From assembly GCA_963709175.1 (NCBI GenBank), contig CAVPVK010000007.1, positions 1,736,001 through 1,800,000 on the forward strand: DNA of 64,000 nucleotides, given 5' to 3'. Every line of letters starts with the position of its first letter. The stretch's first letter is position 1. Of this stretch, positions 1 to 10,382 are shown piece after piece. The position numbers and the translations under genes are program-made. This stretch comes from JANXQG01 sp963709175 (GTDB lineage: Bacteria; Planctomycetota; Planctomycetia; Pirellulales; Thermoguttaceae). The notes beneath the pieces were generated by a model, which saw only the letters and a program-made list of their open reading frames with translations, was not told the origin of the DNA and did no database searches.

Positions 1-1
1 G

Positions 2-130
2 CATCCGGCGGTGGTCTGCGTGGGGATGGGAGACGGCTCGGTGCAGACGATAAATAAGCGGGCCGATGCCGCCAACGTGATGTTCTTGATCACCAAGAAC
101 AACAACGATCCTTTCAACATTCCGCAGTAA
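2..130 (+). CDS. DUF1559 family protein, C-terminal end (partial)
   Basis: This is the tail of a gene that enters from the left edge. Frame 2 is open from the first base and ends in TAA, leaving 42 residues. The stretch VVCVGMGDGSVQTINKRAD matches the C-terminal DUF1559 signature, in which a G-DGSV motif is followed by a helix and a short polar tail. The family is largely confined to planctomycetes and related bacteria. Its members start with a pilin-like methylation segment, which here lies outside the window. A second, complete DUF1559 gene lies just downstream on the opposite strand, so the two genes converge on the terminator at 216-257. The biochemical role of the family is unknown. Confidence 0.75.
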   Translation, partial: HPAVVCVGMGDGSVQTINKRADAANVMFLITKNNNDPFNIPQ

Positions 131-215
131 GCCGCGTGCTCGCGCGTTGCGTGAGCACTGGACGGGTAGCGGCCGACCATGGCTACTTCCGTAACGGAAT
201 GTCTTGACTAGCTTG

Positions 216-257
216 CTGCCGCCTCCCCTTTTTCAGGGAGGCGGCAGTTTTTGTTTT
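216..257 (+). terminator. Strong intrinsic terminator
   Basis: A perfect 12-bp GC-rich stem (216-227 with 236-247) closes an 8-base pyrimidine-rich loop and is followed by TTTTTGTTTT. It lies 85 bases after the stop of the partial DUF1559 gene and would end its transcript. Confidence 0.85.
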
Positions 258-323
258 ACGTGCGTCGGCCTTTCCAGGCTAGCATGCCGGCCGGGACGCC
301 GTTTTCGCTGGAACGGGTGCGCT

Positions 324-344
324 CGTAGTCCCGGCGTCAGCCGG
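324..344. repeat. Half copy of dispersed palindromic repeat, family 1
   Basis: The sequence CGTAGTCCCGGCGTCAGCCGG matches the left arm of the repeats at 7371-7428 and 15887-15943. The right arm is not recognisable here. It sits in the 310-base gap between the two DUF1559 genes, which otherwise holds only the terminator and no coding region I can support. Confidence 0.55.
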
Positions 345-440
345 TCGTGGGCCAACCCGTTCCGCCTGCAGGTGGGACTTCTTACGCGGCGCGAGCCTGA
401 TCGGCCGACCTGGCAGTCTTATCTTTTCGTTTTGCCCCAG

Positions 441-1439
441 TCATTGCCACCATTCGGGAACTGTGGCGCCGGGGTTAAGGGCCACGGCATTGCGCATGCC
501 CCAGATCTGATAAGTGCTGAACGAGACGGAGTAGCTGACCAGGTGCACGGCGCCGTCGCAACATACGAAGTTGCATCCGGCCGCATGCGCGCTGCCGAAG
601 CCGGAACTGCAATCATTGACGCCCGGCGTGTCTTGCATGGGCGGAAAACCGGTCAAGACCCAGCGGTCAACGTCCCAGTCGTTGCCTTCCAAGGCGCTGC
701 TGTTGTCGGCGCCATCAGTTCCCGTGTAATAGACGAGCGGATCGAGATACTTTTCCCCCGCAAAGAACACGTAGGTCAGCCCGTCGGTAATTTGCCCGGC
801 GCGGACCTCGCTCCGTTCGCCGGAGACGCCGTTGAACGCGGCGAGGGCGGCATCCGAGTTCGACCAGGGGCAGTTGGGATAGGTCGTAAAGCAATTGGCG
901 CTGGGATTGGGACCGGTGCCGAGGAACTGCACGGAACCGCCGTTGGCGGCATAGTCGGTCTTGCTGCATAGGGCGGCTGAAGACGCGTTCCATGCGGGAT
1001 AGGGGCAAGGATACGCGATCACCTTGCGGCGAGTGGGACAGATCAGCATAGGGATGACCGCCTGCTCCGCTTCGGCAAGGGCATCGGGCTTGGCGCTCGA
1101 CGATAGACCTTTGCCTTTGTCGTGGATCATGTCCAATCCCAGGTACGGCAGACAATTATAGATCCAGCCGCCCGGTTGCCGCGCCCCGAAGCCGTGATCG
1201 GGGTCCCCATTCCAGGCCCAGCCCCAACCACTGGAAGGAAAATAGCCCTGTACCGCCAGATGTTGCTGGGCGGCTGCTCCAAGTTGCTTGAGATTGTTCT
1301 TGCACTGGGCCCGCCGCATCGATTCACGGACGGAGTTGACCGCCGGCAGGAGTAGGGCCATTAAGAGCCCTAAGATGGCAATGACAACGAGCAACTCGAC
1401 CAGCGTGAACGCCGCGTTTTTCTCGCGAGAAATCGCCAT
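441..1439 (-). CDS. DUF1559 domain-containing protein with type IV pilin-like N-terminus
   Basis: A 332-residue protein. The N-terminus carries a prepilin methylation signal, AFTLVELLVVIAILGLLMAL, with cleavage expected before Phe11 and the invariant Glu at mature position 5, followed by one membrane helix. The rest matches DUF1559, ending in an HAAGCNFVCCDGAVH segment typical of the C-terminal G/C-DG motif. I chose the ATG at 1439 because GGGGGAGG lies 6-8 bases upstream. A longer frame to 1475 would put that ribosome binding site inside the gene. The protein is probably processed by a prepilin peptidase and displayed at the envelope. The function of this expanded planctomycete family is unknown. 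Confidence 0.85.
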   Translation of the reverse strand: MAISREKNAAFTLVELLVVIAILGLLMALLLPAVNSVRESMRRAQCKNNLKQLGAAAQQHLAVQGYFPSSGWGWAWNGDPDHGFGARQPGGWIYNCLPYLGLDMIHDKGKGLSSSAKPDALAEAEQAVIPMLICPTRRKVIAYPCPYPAWNASSAALCSKTDYAANGGSVQFLGTGPNPSANCFTTYPNCPWSNSDAALAAFNGVSGERSEVRAGQITDGLTYVFFAGEKYLDPLVYYTGTDGADNSSALEGNDWDVDRWVLTGFPPMQDTPGVNDCSSGFGSAHAAGCNFVCCDGAVHLVSYSVSFSTYQIWGMRNAVALNPGATVPEWWQ

Positions 1440-1511
1440 GCGTCGCCTCCCCCGCATTGGTAGCCGCTTGCCCATGTGGCACGGCTGGAAATCCGGACCA
1501 CCTTGCCCGAA

Positions 1512-1535
1512 GTATACTCGATTTTTTGCTATAAT
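1512..1535 (+). promoter_or_regulatory. Putative extended -10 promoter
   Basis: TGCTATAAT at 1527-1535 is a perfect extended -10 box. GTATAC at 1512-1517 sits at about the right distance for a weak -35. It would drive the gene starting at 1705, leaving a leader of about 165 bases. Confidence 0.35.
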
Positions 1536-1704
1536 GTCAACCAGTTCCTTTTTTAGCCGCCGTCGTTTTCTTCGCTGATTTTCTCTGTTGCGCCTTGACT
1601 ACGGCTTTATAGTTATGTAACTTCTCGCAAGCAAACCATTCACACTTGGCGGAGCCTCGTCTCCGGCCGTCGGCATAGCGACTTTTCAAGGAAGGAGCTT
1701 TTCC

Positions 1705-3269
1705 GTGAAACCCCAGCTCACCGAACGCGATTGCGAGGTATTGGACCACGTGGTGCGATACCGCCTGACTACCCTCGACTCGCTTCACAAGGCTTTCTTT
1801 GCGAAGTCGCTGTACCAGGCGGTGGGCAAAGTCACTCGCCGCTTAGTGCGCAACGGCTGGCTGATTCGGCATGCGCTGGGACCGCGGCGGTGCTATTTCA
1901 CGCTTTCGCCGCTTTCCGCTCGCATGCTCCGCTGCCCCTCGGGCACCCCCACCAAGGCCCTGCGTTCGGAGGTTTTGCTCGATGAATATGGGCTGTTGAC
2001 CTACTGTTGCCAGGCGGAGCACCAGCGGAAGCGATTGAGCCGCGAGGAACTGGATAAGGACTGGCCGCAGTTAGTCTGCGATGAGTCGGACTCCAGCCGC
2101 TACTTCCTCGACAGCGGCTATCGGCCGTCGCGCTGTGGGATGCTGTGGGTCGATCGGGGCGAAGATTTTGAGCAATTTCTCGCCAATTGCCGCAAGGACT
2201 GGAATGCACGGTGCCGCCGAGCGGCCTTTCGCCGGCACATCGGTCAAGGGGGTTTCCGGCTAGTGATCGTCACCGCCACAGAGGAACGGGCCTCGATGTT
2301 GCAGCAACAGATCGATGACCACCCGCCGGCGGACGGTGCGCAACTTTCGGTCGAGGTCCTTCCGCAATTGCTGCCCCTCTACTTGATGCACTCGCCCTTT
2401 CGCCTCGCCGCTCAGGCAAAATATCGCCGGGGATCGCCCAAGGCCAATGGCGGCGGGCAGACCACGCGGCAAGCGATGGGCACGTGGCATAACGCCGGCG
2501 CGCCGCAGATTATGCCGCGAGACTTCAAGCTGCTGCAGCACTTGCTGAGGAATCGGATCGCCACGCCGCGATCGATCCACACGGACCTATTCCCCGGGCT
2601 TTGCCGGCACGCGGAAGTGCTCGTGGCCTCGCGGTTGGTCCGCAACGGTTGGGTCAGTCGCCACATGATCGGGCCGCAACGTTGCTACTACACGCTCTCG
2701 CCCCGCGCGGCCAACTTTTCGGCAATCCGCCTTCGGCTCTTACCGGGCCATTGCCGCCAGTGGAGTTGGCCTGTCAGTATAGCCTGGTGAAGTACTGCTC
2801 GATGCGCGGCCACGACCGCAGACGGCTGACCACGGAAGACCTGGAGTCAGACTATCCGCAGTTGCTATGTCCGGGACTGGATTCGGACCGTTATTTTCTC
2901 GATTCCGGACGGCGGCCCTCAATGCCCGGTATGGTCTGGCACGATGATTGCGCGGATGCTGCCGAAACCGTCGCCGCCTGTTGGCAAGACTGGGAGAGGC
3001 GATGGCGCCACGCGCGGTTCCGCAAGTACGTGACGGCCAATGGATTTGGCATCGTAATTCTCATCGCTGCGGCCAGCCGCGCCACGGCGATCCGCAGTGA
3101 GCTGAGAAAACAACGCTGGCCGCGCTGCGTTCGCCCCAGCGTCCAGGTGCTGCGGGAGCTGGAGCACATTGCCGCCGGCGCAAAAATCCAAATGAGCGAA
3201 TCTGTCAAGGCCCGCACCGGCCTTGTGCCGGTGGAGCGGTGGGGACGTTTATCGAGCTTGCGCCGGTGA
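1705..3269 (+). CDS. Internally duplicated winged-helix-like protein (frameshifted)
   Basis: The GTG start at 1705 is supported by AAGGAAGGAG seven bases upstream. The first frame gives 361 residues and stops at 2790; a second frame continues the same protein to 3269. The two halves are homologous. Each begins with a helix-rich segment ending in RLVRNGW-(L/V)-RH-(A/M)-(L/I)-GP-(R/Q)-RCY-TLSP, which resembles a winged helix. Each then has a second domain containing DxDWPQL/SDYPQL-like, RYFLDSG-RPS and a Trp-rich segment. The second copy crosses the frame change near 2731-2735, in TTTT; one extra T restores continuity from SPRAANF to FGNPPSAL. I do not recognise the family. The first domain recalls replication-relaxation or MarR-like DNA binders, but this is a resemblance only. 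Confidence 0.6.
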
Positions 3270-3375
3270 TTGTCGCTCTTCTTCGTTGCAATGCTTGCTC
3301 TCATGCGGCGGGCGCGTTACGATGGGGCCGTTCTGGGTATCCCGCCTTTACTCCCTTTCCTTTGGAGTCTCCACC

Positions 3376-6300
3376 ATGACACGACTGTTGTTCGCAACGC
3401 TGCTGGCGATTTCCGCCGGCGCCGCCGTCTTTGCCGCGGAACCTTCCGCCCTGCAAAAGGAGTTCGTCGCCCCGCCGCCTTCGGCCCGGCCGTGGGTCTA
3501 CTGGTTCTGGCTCAATAGCAACATAACCAAGGAGGGCATGACGGCCGACCTCGAGGCCATGAAGCGCGTGGGCATCGGTGGCGTGCTGATCATGGAAGTC
3601 GATCAGGCGCGCCGGTGGGCCCGGTCAGTTTTGCCAGCCCCAAGTGGCGGGGGCTTTTCCAACACATGCTCAACGAGGCCGATCGGCTGGGCCTGGAAGT
3701 CAACATGACCAACGACGCCGGTTGGTGCGGAAGCGGTGGTCCATGGATTCCGCCCGAACTATCTATGCAATACCTCGTCTGGACGGAAACCAACTTGGCG
3801 GGTGGCCGCCACGTTGACGTTGCCTTGCACGAGCCGCAGCGGACCGCCAATTACTACCGCGACATTACCGTCATGGCCTTCCCCACGCCGGCCGGGAACG
3901 CTCGGATCGCCAATATCAACGGCAAGACGGGCCATGATCGCCAGGACCAGCCGCCGGCGCCCACCGACTATTTTCACGTGCCGGCCGATCAGGTCATCAA
4001 TGGTGATTCCGTGATCGATCTTTCCGACCACTTCAAGGACGGCCGACTGAGCTGGGACGTGCCGGCCGGCAATTGGACCGTGCTGCGGATCGGCCACACC
4101 TCGACCGGCGCGGTGAACGCCCCTGCCCCCGCCTCCGGGCGTGGCCTGGAATGCGATAAGCTCAGCAAAGAGGCCGCGGACGCCATGTTCGCCGGACTGA
4201 TGGGCAAGATCATCGCCGACAGTCCCGCGCGGGCGGGCAAGACGCTCGTGACCACGCACATCGACAGTTGGGAGGTCCATTCCCAGAACTGGACGCCGCG
4301 CATGCGCAAGGAATTCCGGGCTCGTTGCGGCTACGACATGTATCGCTATCTGCCCGTCTACACTGGCCGCATCGTCGATAGCGTGGAGGTCTCCGAGCGT
4401 TTCCTTTGGGACTTGCGGCAGACGATCGGCAACTTGCTTGCCGAGAACTATGCCGGCCATTTCCGCGAGCTGGCCAACAAGCACGGCCTGAAGCTTTCCA
4501 TCGAGGCCTACGGCGACGCCGCGTTTGACGACGTGACCTATGGCGGCCAGTGCGACGAGCCGATGGGAGAGTTCTGGTCGTGGGACTATGGCGGCGCCAA
4601 CAATTCGGTCACGGAAATGACCTCCTGCGGTCACGTCTACGGCAAACGGATCATCGGCGCCGAGTCATTCACGGCCACCGATGGCGAGAAGTGGCAAGGC
4701 CATCCGGCCTTCATCAAGACGCTGGGCGATTGGGCCTTCTGCGAAGGCATCAATCGCTTTGTCTTCCACCGTTACGCCATGCAGCCCTGGCTGAATGTCT
4801 GCCCCGGCATGTCGATGGGCCCCTGGGGTCTGCATTACGAGCGGACTCAGACGTGGTGGGAGCAATCCACCGCTTGGCACCAGTACCTTGCCCGGTGCCA
4901 GCACCTCTTGCGTCAAGGCCTGTTTGTGGCCGACATTTGCTACCTGCAGCCTGAAGGATCGCCGCGGGCCTTCGGTCCGCCGACAGCCCGGAAAGGCAAT
5001 CCGCCTGACCGTCCGGCGTACAACTTCGACGGCTGCTCGCCGCAGGTCGTGCTGACGCGGATGCAAGTCAAGAACGGGCGCATCGTTCTGCCCGATGGCA
5101 TGAGCTATCGCGTGCTGGCGTTGCCCGAATCGCAAACCATGACCCCGCGGTTGCTGGCCAAAGTGACCGAGTTGGTCGAGGCCGGCGCGACGGTCGTGGG
5201 GCCGCGGCCGCGGAAGTCGCCGAGCCTGGAGAACTTTCCCGATTGCGACGCGGAGGTCAATAAATTGGCCGATCGCCTCTGGGGCGATTGCGACGGCCGG
5301 AAGGTCAAGCAGCACACTCTGGGCAAGGGCCGCGTCGTCTGCGGCGAAACGGCTGAGCAGGTCTTGGCCGCCATGAAAGTCCCCGTCGATTTCTCCTGCG
5401 ACGGCGGACTGAGTGGCAACCTGCGTTACATTCACCGCACGCTTGAGGATGGCACGGATCTGTACTTTGTGGCCAACAAGCGCGAGGCGGCCGTTGCCGG
5501 GTCGTGCGGATTCCGCGTACAAGGCAAGCGGCCCGAATTCTGGTGCCCCGAAAGCGGCCGCACGGAACCAGCCGCCGCTTGGGAGGAAAGCAGGGGTGTG
5601 ACCCGCCTGCCGCTGTTCCTGGATGCGGCCGAGTCAGTGTTCGTCGTCTTCCGGCCAGGGGAGAGTAACTTTGATCCGGTCGTGGCGTTGACGCACGACG
5701 GCAAGCCGCTCGTCGGGCCCGTATCTCGGACCACGCCGAATATTGTCGTGACCAAGGCCGTCTACGGCGTGCTGGGTGACGCCCAGCGAACCCGTAACGT
5801 CAAGGCCAGGCTGCAGTCCATCATCGACGGCGGCGCGACGAGTTTCCAAGTGGCGGAAATGGCCCGCGATGAGGATCCGGCCATCAATGTTGTGAAGACA
5901 CTCCAAGTTGACTACACAATCGACGGCAAGCGCCGCCACGCCAGCGGCACCGATCCTGAATCCATCGACCTGGTGCAAGACACCTTGCCCGGGGTTCCCC
6001 GCGTGGCCACTCTTGCCGCCACGGCGGACGGCGGGCTGAGGTTGGAGGCATCGCAGAACGGCCGCTTCGACTGCACCACCGCCTCAGGCCGCACGCTTTC
6101 GGCCACGGTCCACGACCTTCCGGCGGCGCAGACCGTGAGCGGTCCCTGGCAGGTGAAGTTCCCGCCCGCAGTTCCTGCGGGAGCGGACCCGGCTGTAGTC
6201 TCCGGATCGCCGCGCGAATTGGTCTTCGACTCGCTCTTGGCTTGGAACCAGCACACTGACGACGCCGTGAAGTACTTCTCCGGCACGGCGGTCTACTCGA

Positions 6301-6725
6301 AGACGATCAATATTGCCGCGGACCTGCTGGGCGAGGATCGCCACTTATCTCTCGATCTTGGGCGTGTGGCCGTCATGGCCCGGGTCAAGCTGAATGGCCA
6401 CGACCTGGGCGTGCTCTGGAAGGCCCCTTATCGTGCCGAGATCGACCAATTCGCCAAGCCCGGCGATAACCTGTTGGAGGTCGAGGTCACCAATCTCTGG
6501 ATCAACCGCATGATCGGCGACGAAAACCTCCCCGAGGATTCCGACCGCAATGGCGACGGCACGTTGAGGGTCTGGCCGAAGTGGATTTCCGAGGGCAAGC
6601 CGAGTCCGACCGGCCGGCAGACGTTTACCTCGTGGCGGCTCTACCGCAAGGGCGCGCCACTCCGCGAATCGGGCCTCCTGGGGCCGGTGACATTGCAGTC
6701 AACGCAGTGTGTCGTGCCGCGGTAG
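3376..6725 (+). CDS. Secreted GH106-like alpha-L-rhamnosidase (one frameshift)
   Basis: The ATG at 3376 follows GGAG by eight bases and opens with a signal peptide (MTRLLFATLLAISAGAAVFA, cut near residue 20). The mature start, VYWFWLNSNITKEGMTADLE, and then VGIGGVLIMEVDQ are typical of GH106-type glycosidases. The frame breaks near 3606; one extra G in CAGG joins VDQ to GAPVGPVSFASPKW in the second frame, which runs to 6725. Later landmarks are THIDSWEVHSQNW, SIEAYGDAAFDD with DEPMGEFW (likely acidic active-site region), and FHRYAMQPW. A C-terminal beta-sandwich like GH2 sugar-binding domains carries VKLNGHDLGVLWKAPYR. It probably removes rhamnose from polysaccharides or pectin in the periplasm or outside. 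The family call is firm; the exact linkage is inferred. Confidence 0.8.
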
Positions 6726-6745
6726 CCGGTCGAGAGTCTCTTTGC

Positions 6746-6782
6746 GGGCCGCCGCGAGCAACGTTCGCGGCGGCCCTGTTTT
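6746..6782 (+). terminator. Intrinsic terminator of the GH106-like gene
   Basis: A perfect 12-bp stem (6746-6757 with 6765-6776, GGGCCGCCGCGA arm) with a 7-base loop and TGTTTT tail begins 21 bases after the stop codon. Confidence 0.8.
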
Positions 6783-6861
6783 GCAGCCCGGAACCACTTG
6801 GCATTCTGACGCGGCCGACAAACGCCGTGTCGAAAAGCGCGAAACCGCGCCGATCGCGAAC

Positions 6862-7350
6862 TTAAGCCGAGCCATCTTCTGCGTGCGCCGCAGCGCGACT
6901 GGCTTTGATTCGTTCCTCATCTGCGGGAGTGTATACCATTTTTTCGTGCGGCGGAAATCCCCAACGCTCGAGAATCGAGGCGACCCGCCGCTGGGCGTTT
7001 TGGCGGGGTTTCTTCAGCCGTGCGACGAGATGGGGGTTCTCCATGTTATCCACCTTGTAGGCCAGTTCGCGAGCCACGAGATTGACCAGGGCCTTCCGCG
7101 GGTAGGTATCGACCACCGATCGTTTCAGTCGGATCTCGCCACCCTGGTCCGAAGGCCCGTCAAACTCCCGCGAACCGAGGATGTCGATCGCAAGGCTGCC
7201 ATAACCGCGAGAGAGGATCGCCACCCGGTCGCTTTCGGGGATTTCCGCCCAGACTTCGGCGAAAACCGCGGAGACGTACTCGCGGTCGCGCTCGTCGCCC
7301 TGCCGCAACGTGAGAGGAAAGCCGCTCACCAGGGGATGGTTCAGGTACAT
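6862..7350 (-). CDS. Hypothetical protein in kinase operon
   Basis: A 162-residue soluble protein that I do not recognise. I chose the ATG at 7350 (MYLNHPLVSGFPLT) because it lies one base after the stop of the upstream kinase gene, with a weak AGAAG site before it, so the pair is probably translated together. A longer frame to 7422 would read into the dispersed repeat and is not credible. Visible features are a charged N-terminal region (TLRQGDERDREYVSAVF), a central helical segment, and a basic C-terminal part (RLKKPRQNAQRRVASILERW). No signal peptide or membrane helix is present. It could be a partner or substrate of the kinase, on position alone. Confidence 0.65.
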   Translation of the reverse strand: MYLNHPLVSGFPLTLRQGDERDREYVSAVFAEVWAEIPESDRVAILSRGYGSLAIDILGSREFDGPSDQGGEIRLKRSVVDTYPRKALVNLVARELAYKVDNMENPHLVARLKKPRQNAQRRVASILERWGFPPHEKMVYTPADEERIKASRAAAHAEDGSA

Positions 7351-7351
7351 G

Positions 7352-9202
7352 TCACTTCTCCAAAGCGGTGTTCGTAGTTCCGGCTTTAGCCGGTTCCCCG
7401 GGATTCCGGCCAAAGCCGGCACTACGAGCGCGTGCCTGTTGGACCACGTCTTTCGCCCAAGCCTTGTTCGCGTAAAGCGTGATCACGGCGCGGTAGATCA
7501 CCGCGGCCCGTTGCGGATCGGTCTTCCGCAGTTCGTCGGCCAGGCGGATGCGCTCGCGCACGGCGGTAAGCTGCTCCCGGCTCTGAACGTCGTACTGCTT
7601 GCGCAGCTCGGTTAACCGCCGCCGGGCCAACTCGACGCAGCGTACATCGGCTCTTGATCCGTCGCCGGGCGAATCGAACAGGTCGATCATGGCCTGCAGC
7701 TTGGCCATGCCTGACTCAGGGTCCGTACGGGCGGTATTCAGCGCGTCGAGGTACGTGCGCTCGGCGGGCGAGAGCGTCGACTGCACGTTGACGCCCTTGG
7801 CCTGAAGTTCCAAGTGGCGATCGAGACGGGCCAATTCGATCCGCTGGATATCGTCCTTCAGTTCCTCGCTGCGGGCATCGCCGGAAAATCGCGTCAGGAA
7901 CTGGCGGATGTCGTCTTCGGCCTGCTCCAATGATTCGGTCGATCCACCGCTCGTCTGCCGCTGGATACGGCGGTAGAGCGCATCGGCCGTGGGCGGTTGC
8001 AGCACGTGCCACGCCAGCAGCCCGAGGACCACCAGACCGACGACCAGGGCACCTGTCTGCGGCGAAATCCACGACGCGGCCGGCCGATCGTGCGCGGCGC
8101 GGTCCAGTTCGCCCGGCTGCACGGGAACGAAACGGCCCGCAGTTCGCGGAGCAGGCACCGCGGGGCCTTCCGTGGACACCGGCGCTTCGTTTCCGGAGTC
8201 GGCGTGATTGGCCAGGCCGCCGCCGGCAGGCGGCGCGGCGAACGGGACGGGTTCGGGAGGATGAACCGGCGCCTGCGTGGCGGCGACCGTCCGCGCCAAC
8301 GGGTCGACGGTCGGCGGATCGGCACCGGGTGAGCCGCCGCCGTGCACCAGTTCGATGGTCACTGTCCTCGGCTCCGGGGGCAGCGCGAACGTCTCCTGCA
8401 TCGTTTCCAGGCGGCGTTCCAATACCGTGGCCGTGCTAAGGCGGTCGGCCGGATTCTTCTCCAAAAGTCGATGGACGATATGCTCGAGTTCTGCGGGAAT
8501 GTCGGGTGCCGCCTGCCGCAACGGCGCCGGTTTCTCCAGTCGCTGTTTCTCCAGCATCTCGACGAACGACCGGGCCACATAGAGGGGACGACGGGCCAAG
8601 AGCACGTACATCACGGCGCCCAGGCTGTAAAGATCGCTGCGCGGATCAACCGGACGGCCTTCGGCTTGCTCCGGGGCCATGAATTCCGCCGTTCCCAGCA
8701 CGCTGCCCGCGCCCGTGAGCCGAGCGCTGCCGAATAGTCGGGCAATGCCGAAATCGGAAAGTTTCAAAACGCCGTCTTCGCACAGGAGGAGATTGCCGGG
8801 CTTAATGTCGCGATGGATTATACCGCGGTCGTGGGCATGGCGAAGTGCCCGTGCTACGGCGACGCCGAACTGGGTCACCTCGCGCCAGGAAAATACGCGC
8901 CCGCGGGAAAGTTGTTCCTCCAGGCTGCTGCCGGCCACAAATTCCATCGCGTAAAAGAGCTGCTGATCGTCCTCACCAAAACCGAAGATCTGCACGATGT
9001 GCGGATGATTGAGCTTTCGCAATGTCTCGATCTCAGACTTGAAACGCTCACGAAAATCGGGTTGCTGGGCCATGTCGCCGGCCAACAGCTTGACCGCGGC
9101 TGTTTGGTCCAGGGCGTCGTCGACGCCCAGGTAGACAGTTCCCATTCCGCCGCGGCCGAGTTTGCGGACGATTCGATAGGGGCCAAGATGCGAGGGGAAC
9201 AT
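7352..9202 (-). CDS. Membrane-anchored serine/threonine protein kinase
   Basis: A 616-residue Hanks-type kinase. Visible landmarks are the glycine loop LGRGGMGTVYLG (residues 15-26), AVK with Lys38, HRDIKPGN (130-137), DFG (150-152), and APEQAEGRPVDPRSDLYSLG. A Pro-rich linker (about 280-380) leads to one membrane helix at about 383-401, and then a helical, probably periplasmic, domain of about 200 residues. I chose the ATG at 9202 (MFPSHLGPYRI) rather than the GTG at 9241 because the kinase core starts directly after it and AGGA lies upstream. The last 20 or so residues (GRNPGEPAKAGTTNTALEK) are encoded by dispersed repeat family 1, so the C-terminus has been rewritten by a repeat insertion. 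It is divergent from truB and operonic with the gene at 6862. Confidence 0.9.
   Translation of the reverse strand: MFPSHLGPYRIVRKLGRGGMGTVYLGVDDALDQTAAVKLLAGDMAQQPDFRERFKSEIETLRKLNHPHIVQIFGFGEDDQQLFYAMEFVAGSSLEEQLSRGRVFSWREVTQFGVAVARALRHAHDRGIIHRDIKPGNLLLCEDGVLKLSDFGIARLFGSARLTGAGSVLGTAEFMAPEQAEGRPVDPRSDLYSLGAVMYVLLARRPLYVARSFVEMLEKQRLEKPAPLRQAAPDIPAELEHIVHRLLEKNPADRLSTATVLERRLETMQETFALPPEPRTVTIELVHGGGSPGADPPTVDPLARTVAATQAPVHPPEPVPFAAPPAGGGLANHADSGNEAPVSTEGPAVPAPRTAGRFVPVQPGELDRAAHDRPAASWISPQTGALVVGLVVLGLLAWHVLQPPTADALYRRIQRQTSGGSTESLEQAEDDIRQFLTRFSGDARSEELKDDIQRIELARLDRHLELQAKGVNVQSTLSPAERTYLDALNTARTDPESGMAKLQAMIDLFDSPGDGSRADVRCVELARRRLTELRKQYDVQSREQLTAVRERIRLADELRKTDPQRAAVIYRAVITLYANKAWAKDVVQQARARSAGFGRNPGEPAKAGTTNTALEK
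7371..7428. repeat. Dispersed palindromic repeat, family 1
   Basis: The inverted arms are TCGTAGTTCCGGCTTTAGCCGG (7372-7393, first 20 bases diagnostic) and a matching arm at 7406-7427, separated by 12 bases. The same unit occurs at 15887-15943, with partial copies at 324-344 and 24085-24126. This copy lies inside the 3' end of the kinase gene. Confidence 0.8.
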
Positions 9203-9304
9203 GGGGAAAATCCTGCCGTCTATTTCTTCTATCGTAACCACGTGTTACAATTCCTGCCAGCCGTTACGGGTTTTTCGCATCTCCTGTCCGCCTTTGGTCA
9301 TCCC

Positions 9305-10178
9305 TTGCCAGTCTCCGGTCTGCTGAACGTCGATAAGCCGGCGGGAATCACTTCCCGCGATACAGTGGACATGGTCCAGCGGCTGGCCCGACCTGCAAAG
9401 GTTGGCCATGCCGGTACGCTTGACCCGCTAGCCCGTGGCGTACTATTGATTTGCGTCGGTTCGGCCACGCGACTTGTCGAGTACGTGCAGCGGATGCCGA
9501 AACGCTACGCGGGTACGTTCCTTTTGGGCCGCACGAGCGCCACAGAGGACACTGACGGGGCAGCCACCTTATTGCCCAATCCGCCAATTCCGTCGGTGGC
9601 TGAGATCGAGGCGGCAGCGTTGAAATTCATCGGCAAGAGCCAGCAGCGGCCGCCCGCCTTTTCGGCCCTCAAGGTCGACGGCCGCCGGGCCTACGACCTG
9701 GCCCGCCGCGGCGAGGCGGTGGAGTTGAAGCCACGGCCGATCGAGGTCCATCTGCTTAAGGTGGCACGATACGACTACCCCGAATTGGACCTGGAAATCC
9801 AGTGCAGTGGCGGTACATACGTTCGCTCGTTGGGCCGCGACCTGGCGGAATCGCTGGGCACTGCGGCCGTGATGTCGGCCCTTACGCGGACGGCGGTCGG
9901 TCCCTGGACGGTCGATGCGGCCGCCGACCCCCGCGCTGACCACTACCAACTGGCAGAGCCGCTTGGAACCGCTTTGCAAGGCCGTGGCCGGACTTAGCGT
10001 GCATGAATTAACGACCGCCGAGGTTTCGCGGGTTCGTCAGGGGCTGTTTATCCCCGTCGCGACTACCGCTGGAACCCAAGAGATTGCGGCGCTGGATAGT
10101 AGCGGCAACCTCGTGGCAATACTGGTTCCCCGCAGCCATGGACAATGGGGCCCGGCAAAGAATTTTGAGCCATCATGA
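9305..10178 (+). CDS. truB: tRNA pseudouridine(55) synthase TruB (one frameshift)
   Basis: TruB converts U55 in the T-loop of tRNAs to pseudouridine. The hallmark segments are present: GLLNVDKPAGITS, VGHAGTLDPLARGVL with catalytic Asp (about residue 40), GTFLLGRTSATEDTDG, and RPPAFSALKVDGRRAYDLAR. CSGGTYVRSLGRDL follows. The frame breaks near 9930, in GACCCCCGCG; removing one C joins VDAAADP to ALTTTNW, and the second frame supplies the C-terminal extension ending at 10178 (EIAALDSSGNLVAILVPR). The start is uncertain: TTG at 9305 gives the family's usual N-terminus, while a GTG at 9242 is possible. There is no clear ribosome binding site. It is divergent from the kinase gene. Confidence 0.85.
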
Positions 10179-10200
10179 AGGGACACCAGCCGAAAGAAAC

Positions 10201-10285
10201 GCCCTCACTCCCGCTGCCCCTGTCCCGGAAGGCGAGGGAAGACTTATGCCCTCACCTGCCCTCTCTCGGAGGGGGAGGGGCGGGC
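10201..10285. repeat. GC-rich intergenic inverted repeat
   Basis: Two partly complementary CCCTCAC and GGAGGGGGAGGGG stretches lie between truB and the ketosynthase gene. Elements of this kind are common between genes in GC-rich genomes. No other copy was seen in this window. Confidence 0.3.
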
Positions 10286-10382
10286 AAAATCAACCGCTTG
10301 AAGTTGTTGGCAGAAGACTGGTACTGGGTGACACACGATATTAGAATGTAGGGCTTTCATTCGCCAACGAGATCGGAACAGG

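Noticed and set aside
8813..9304. A long frame extending truB upstream into the kinase gene
   Set aside because: It is antisense to the conserved kinase domain, and TruB homology begins only at about 9305.
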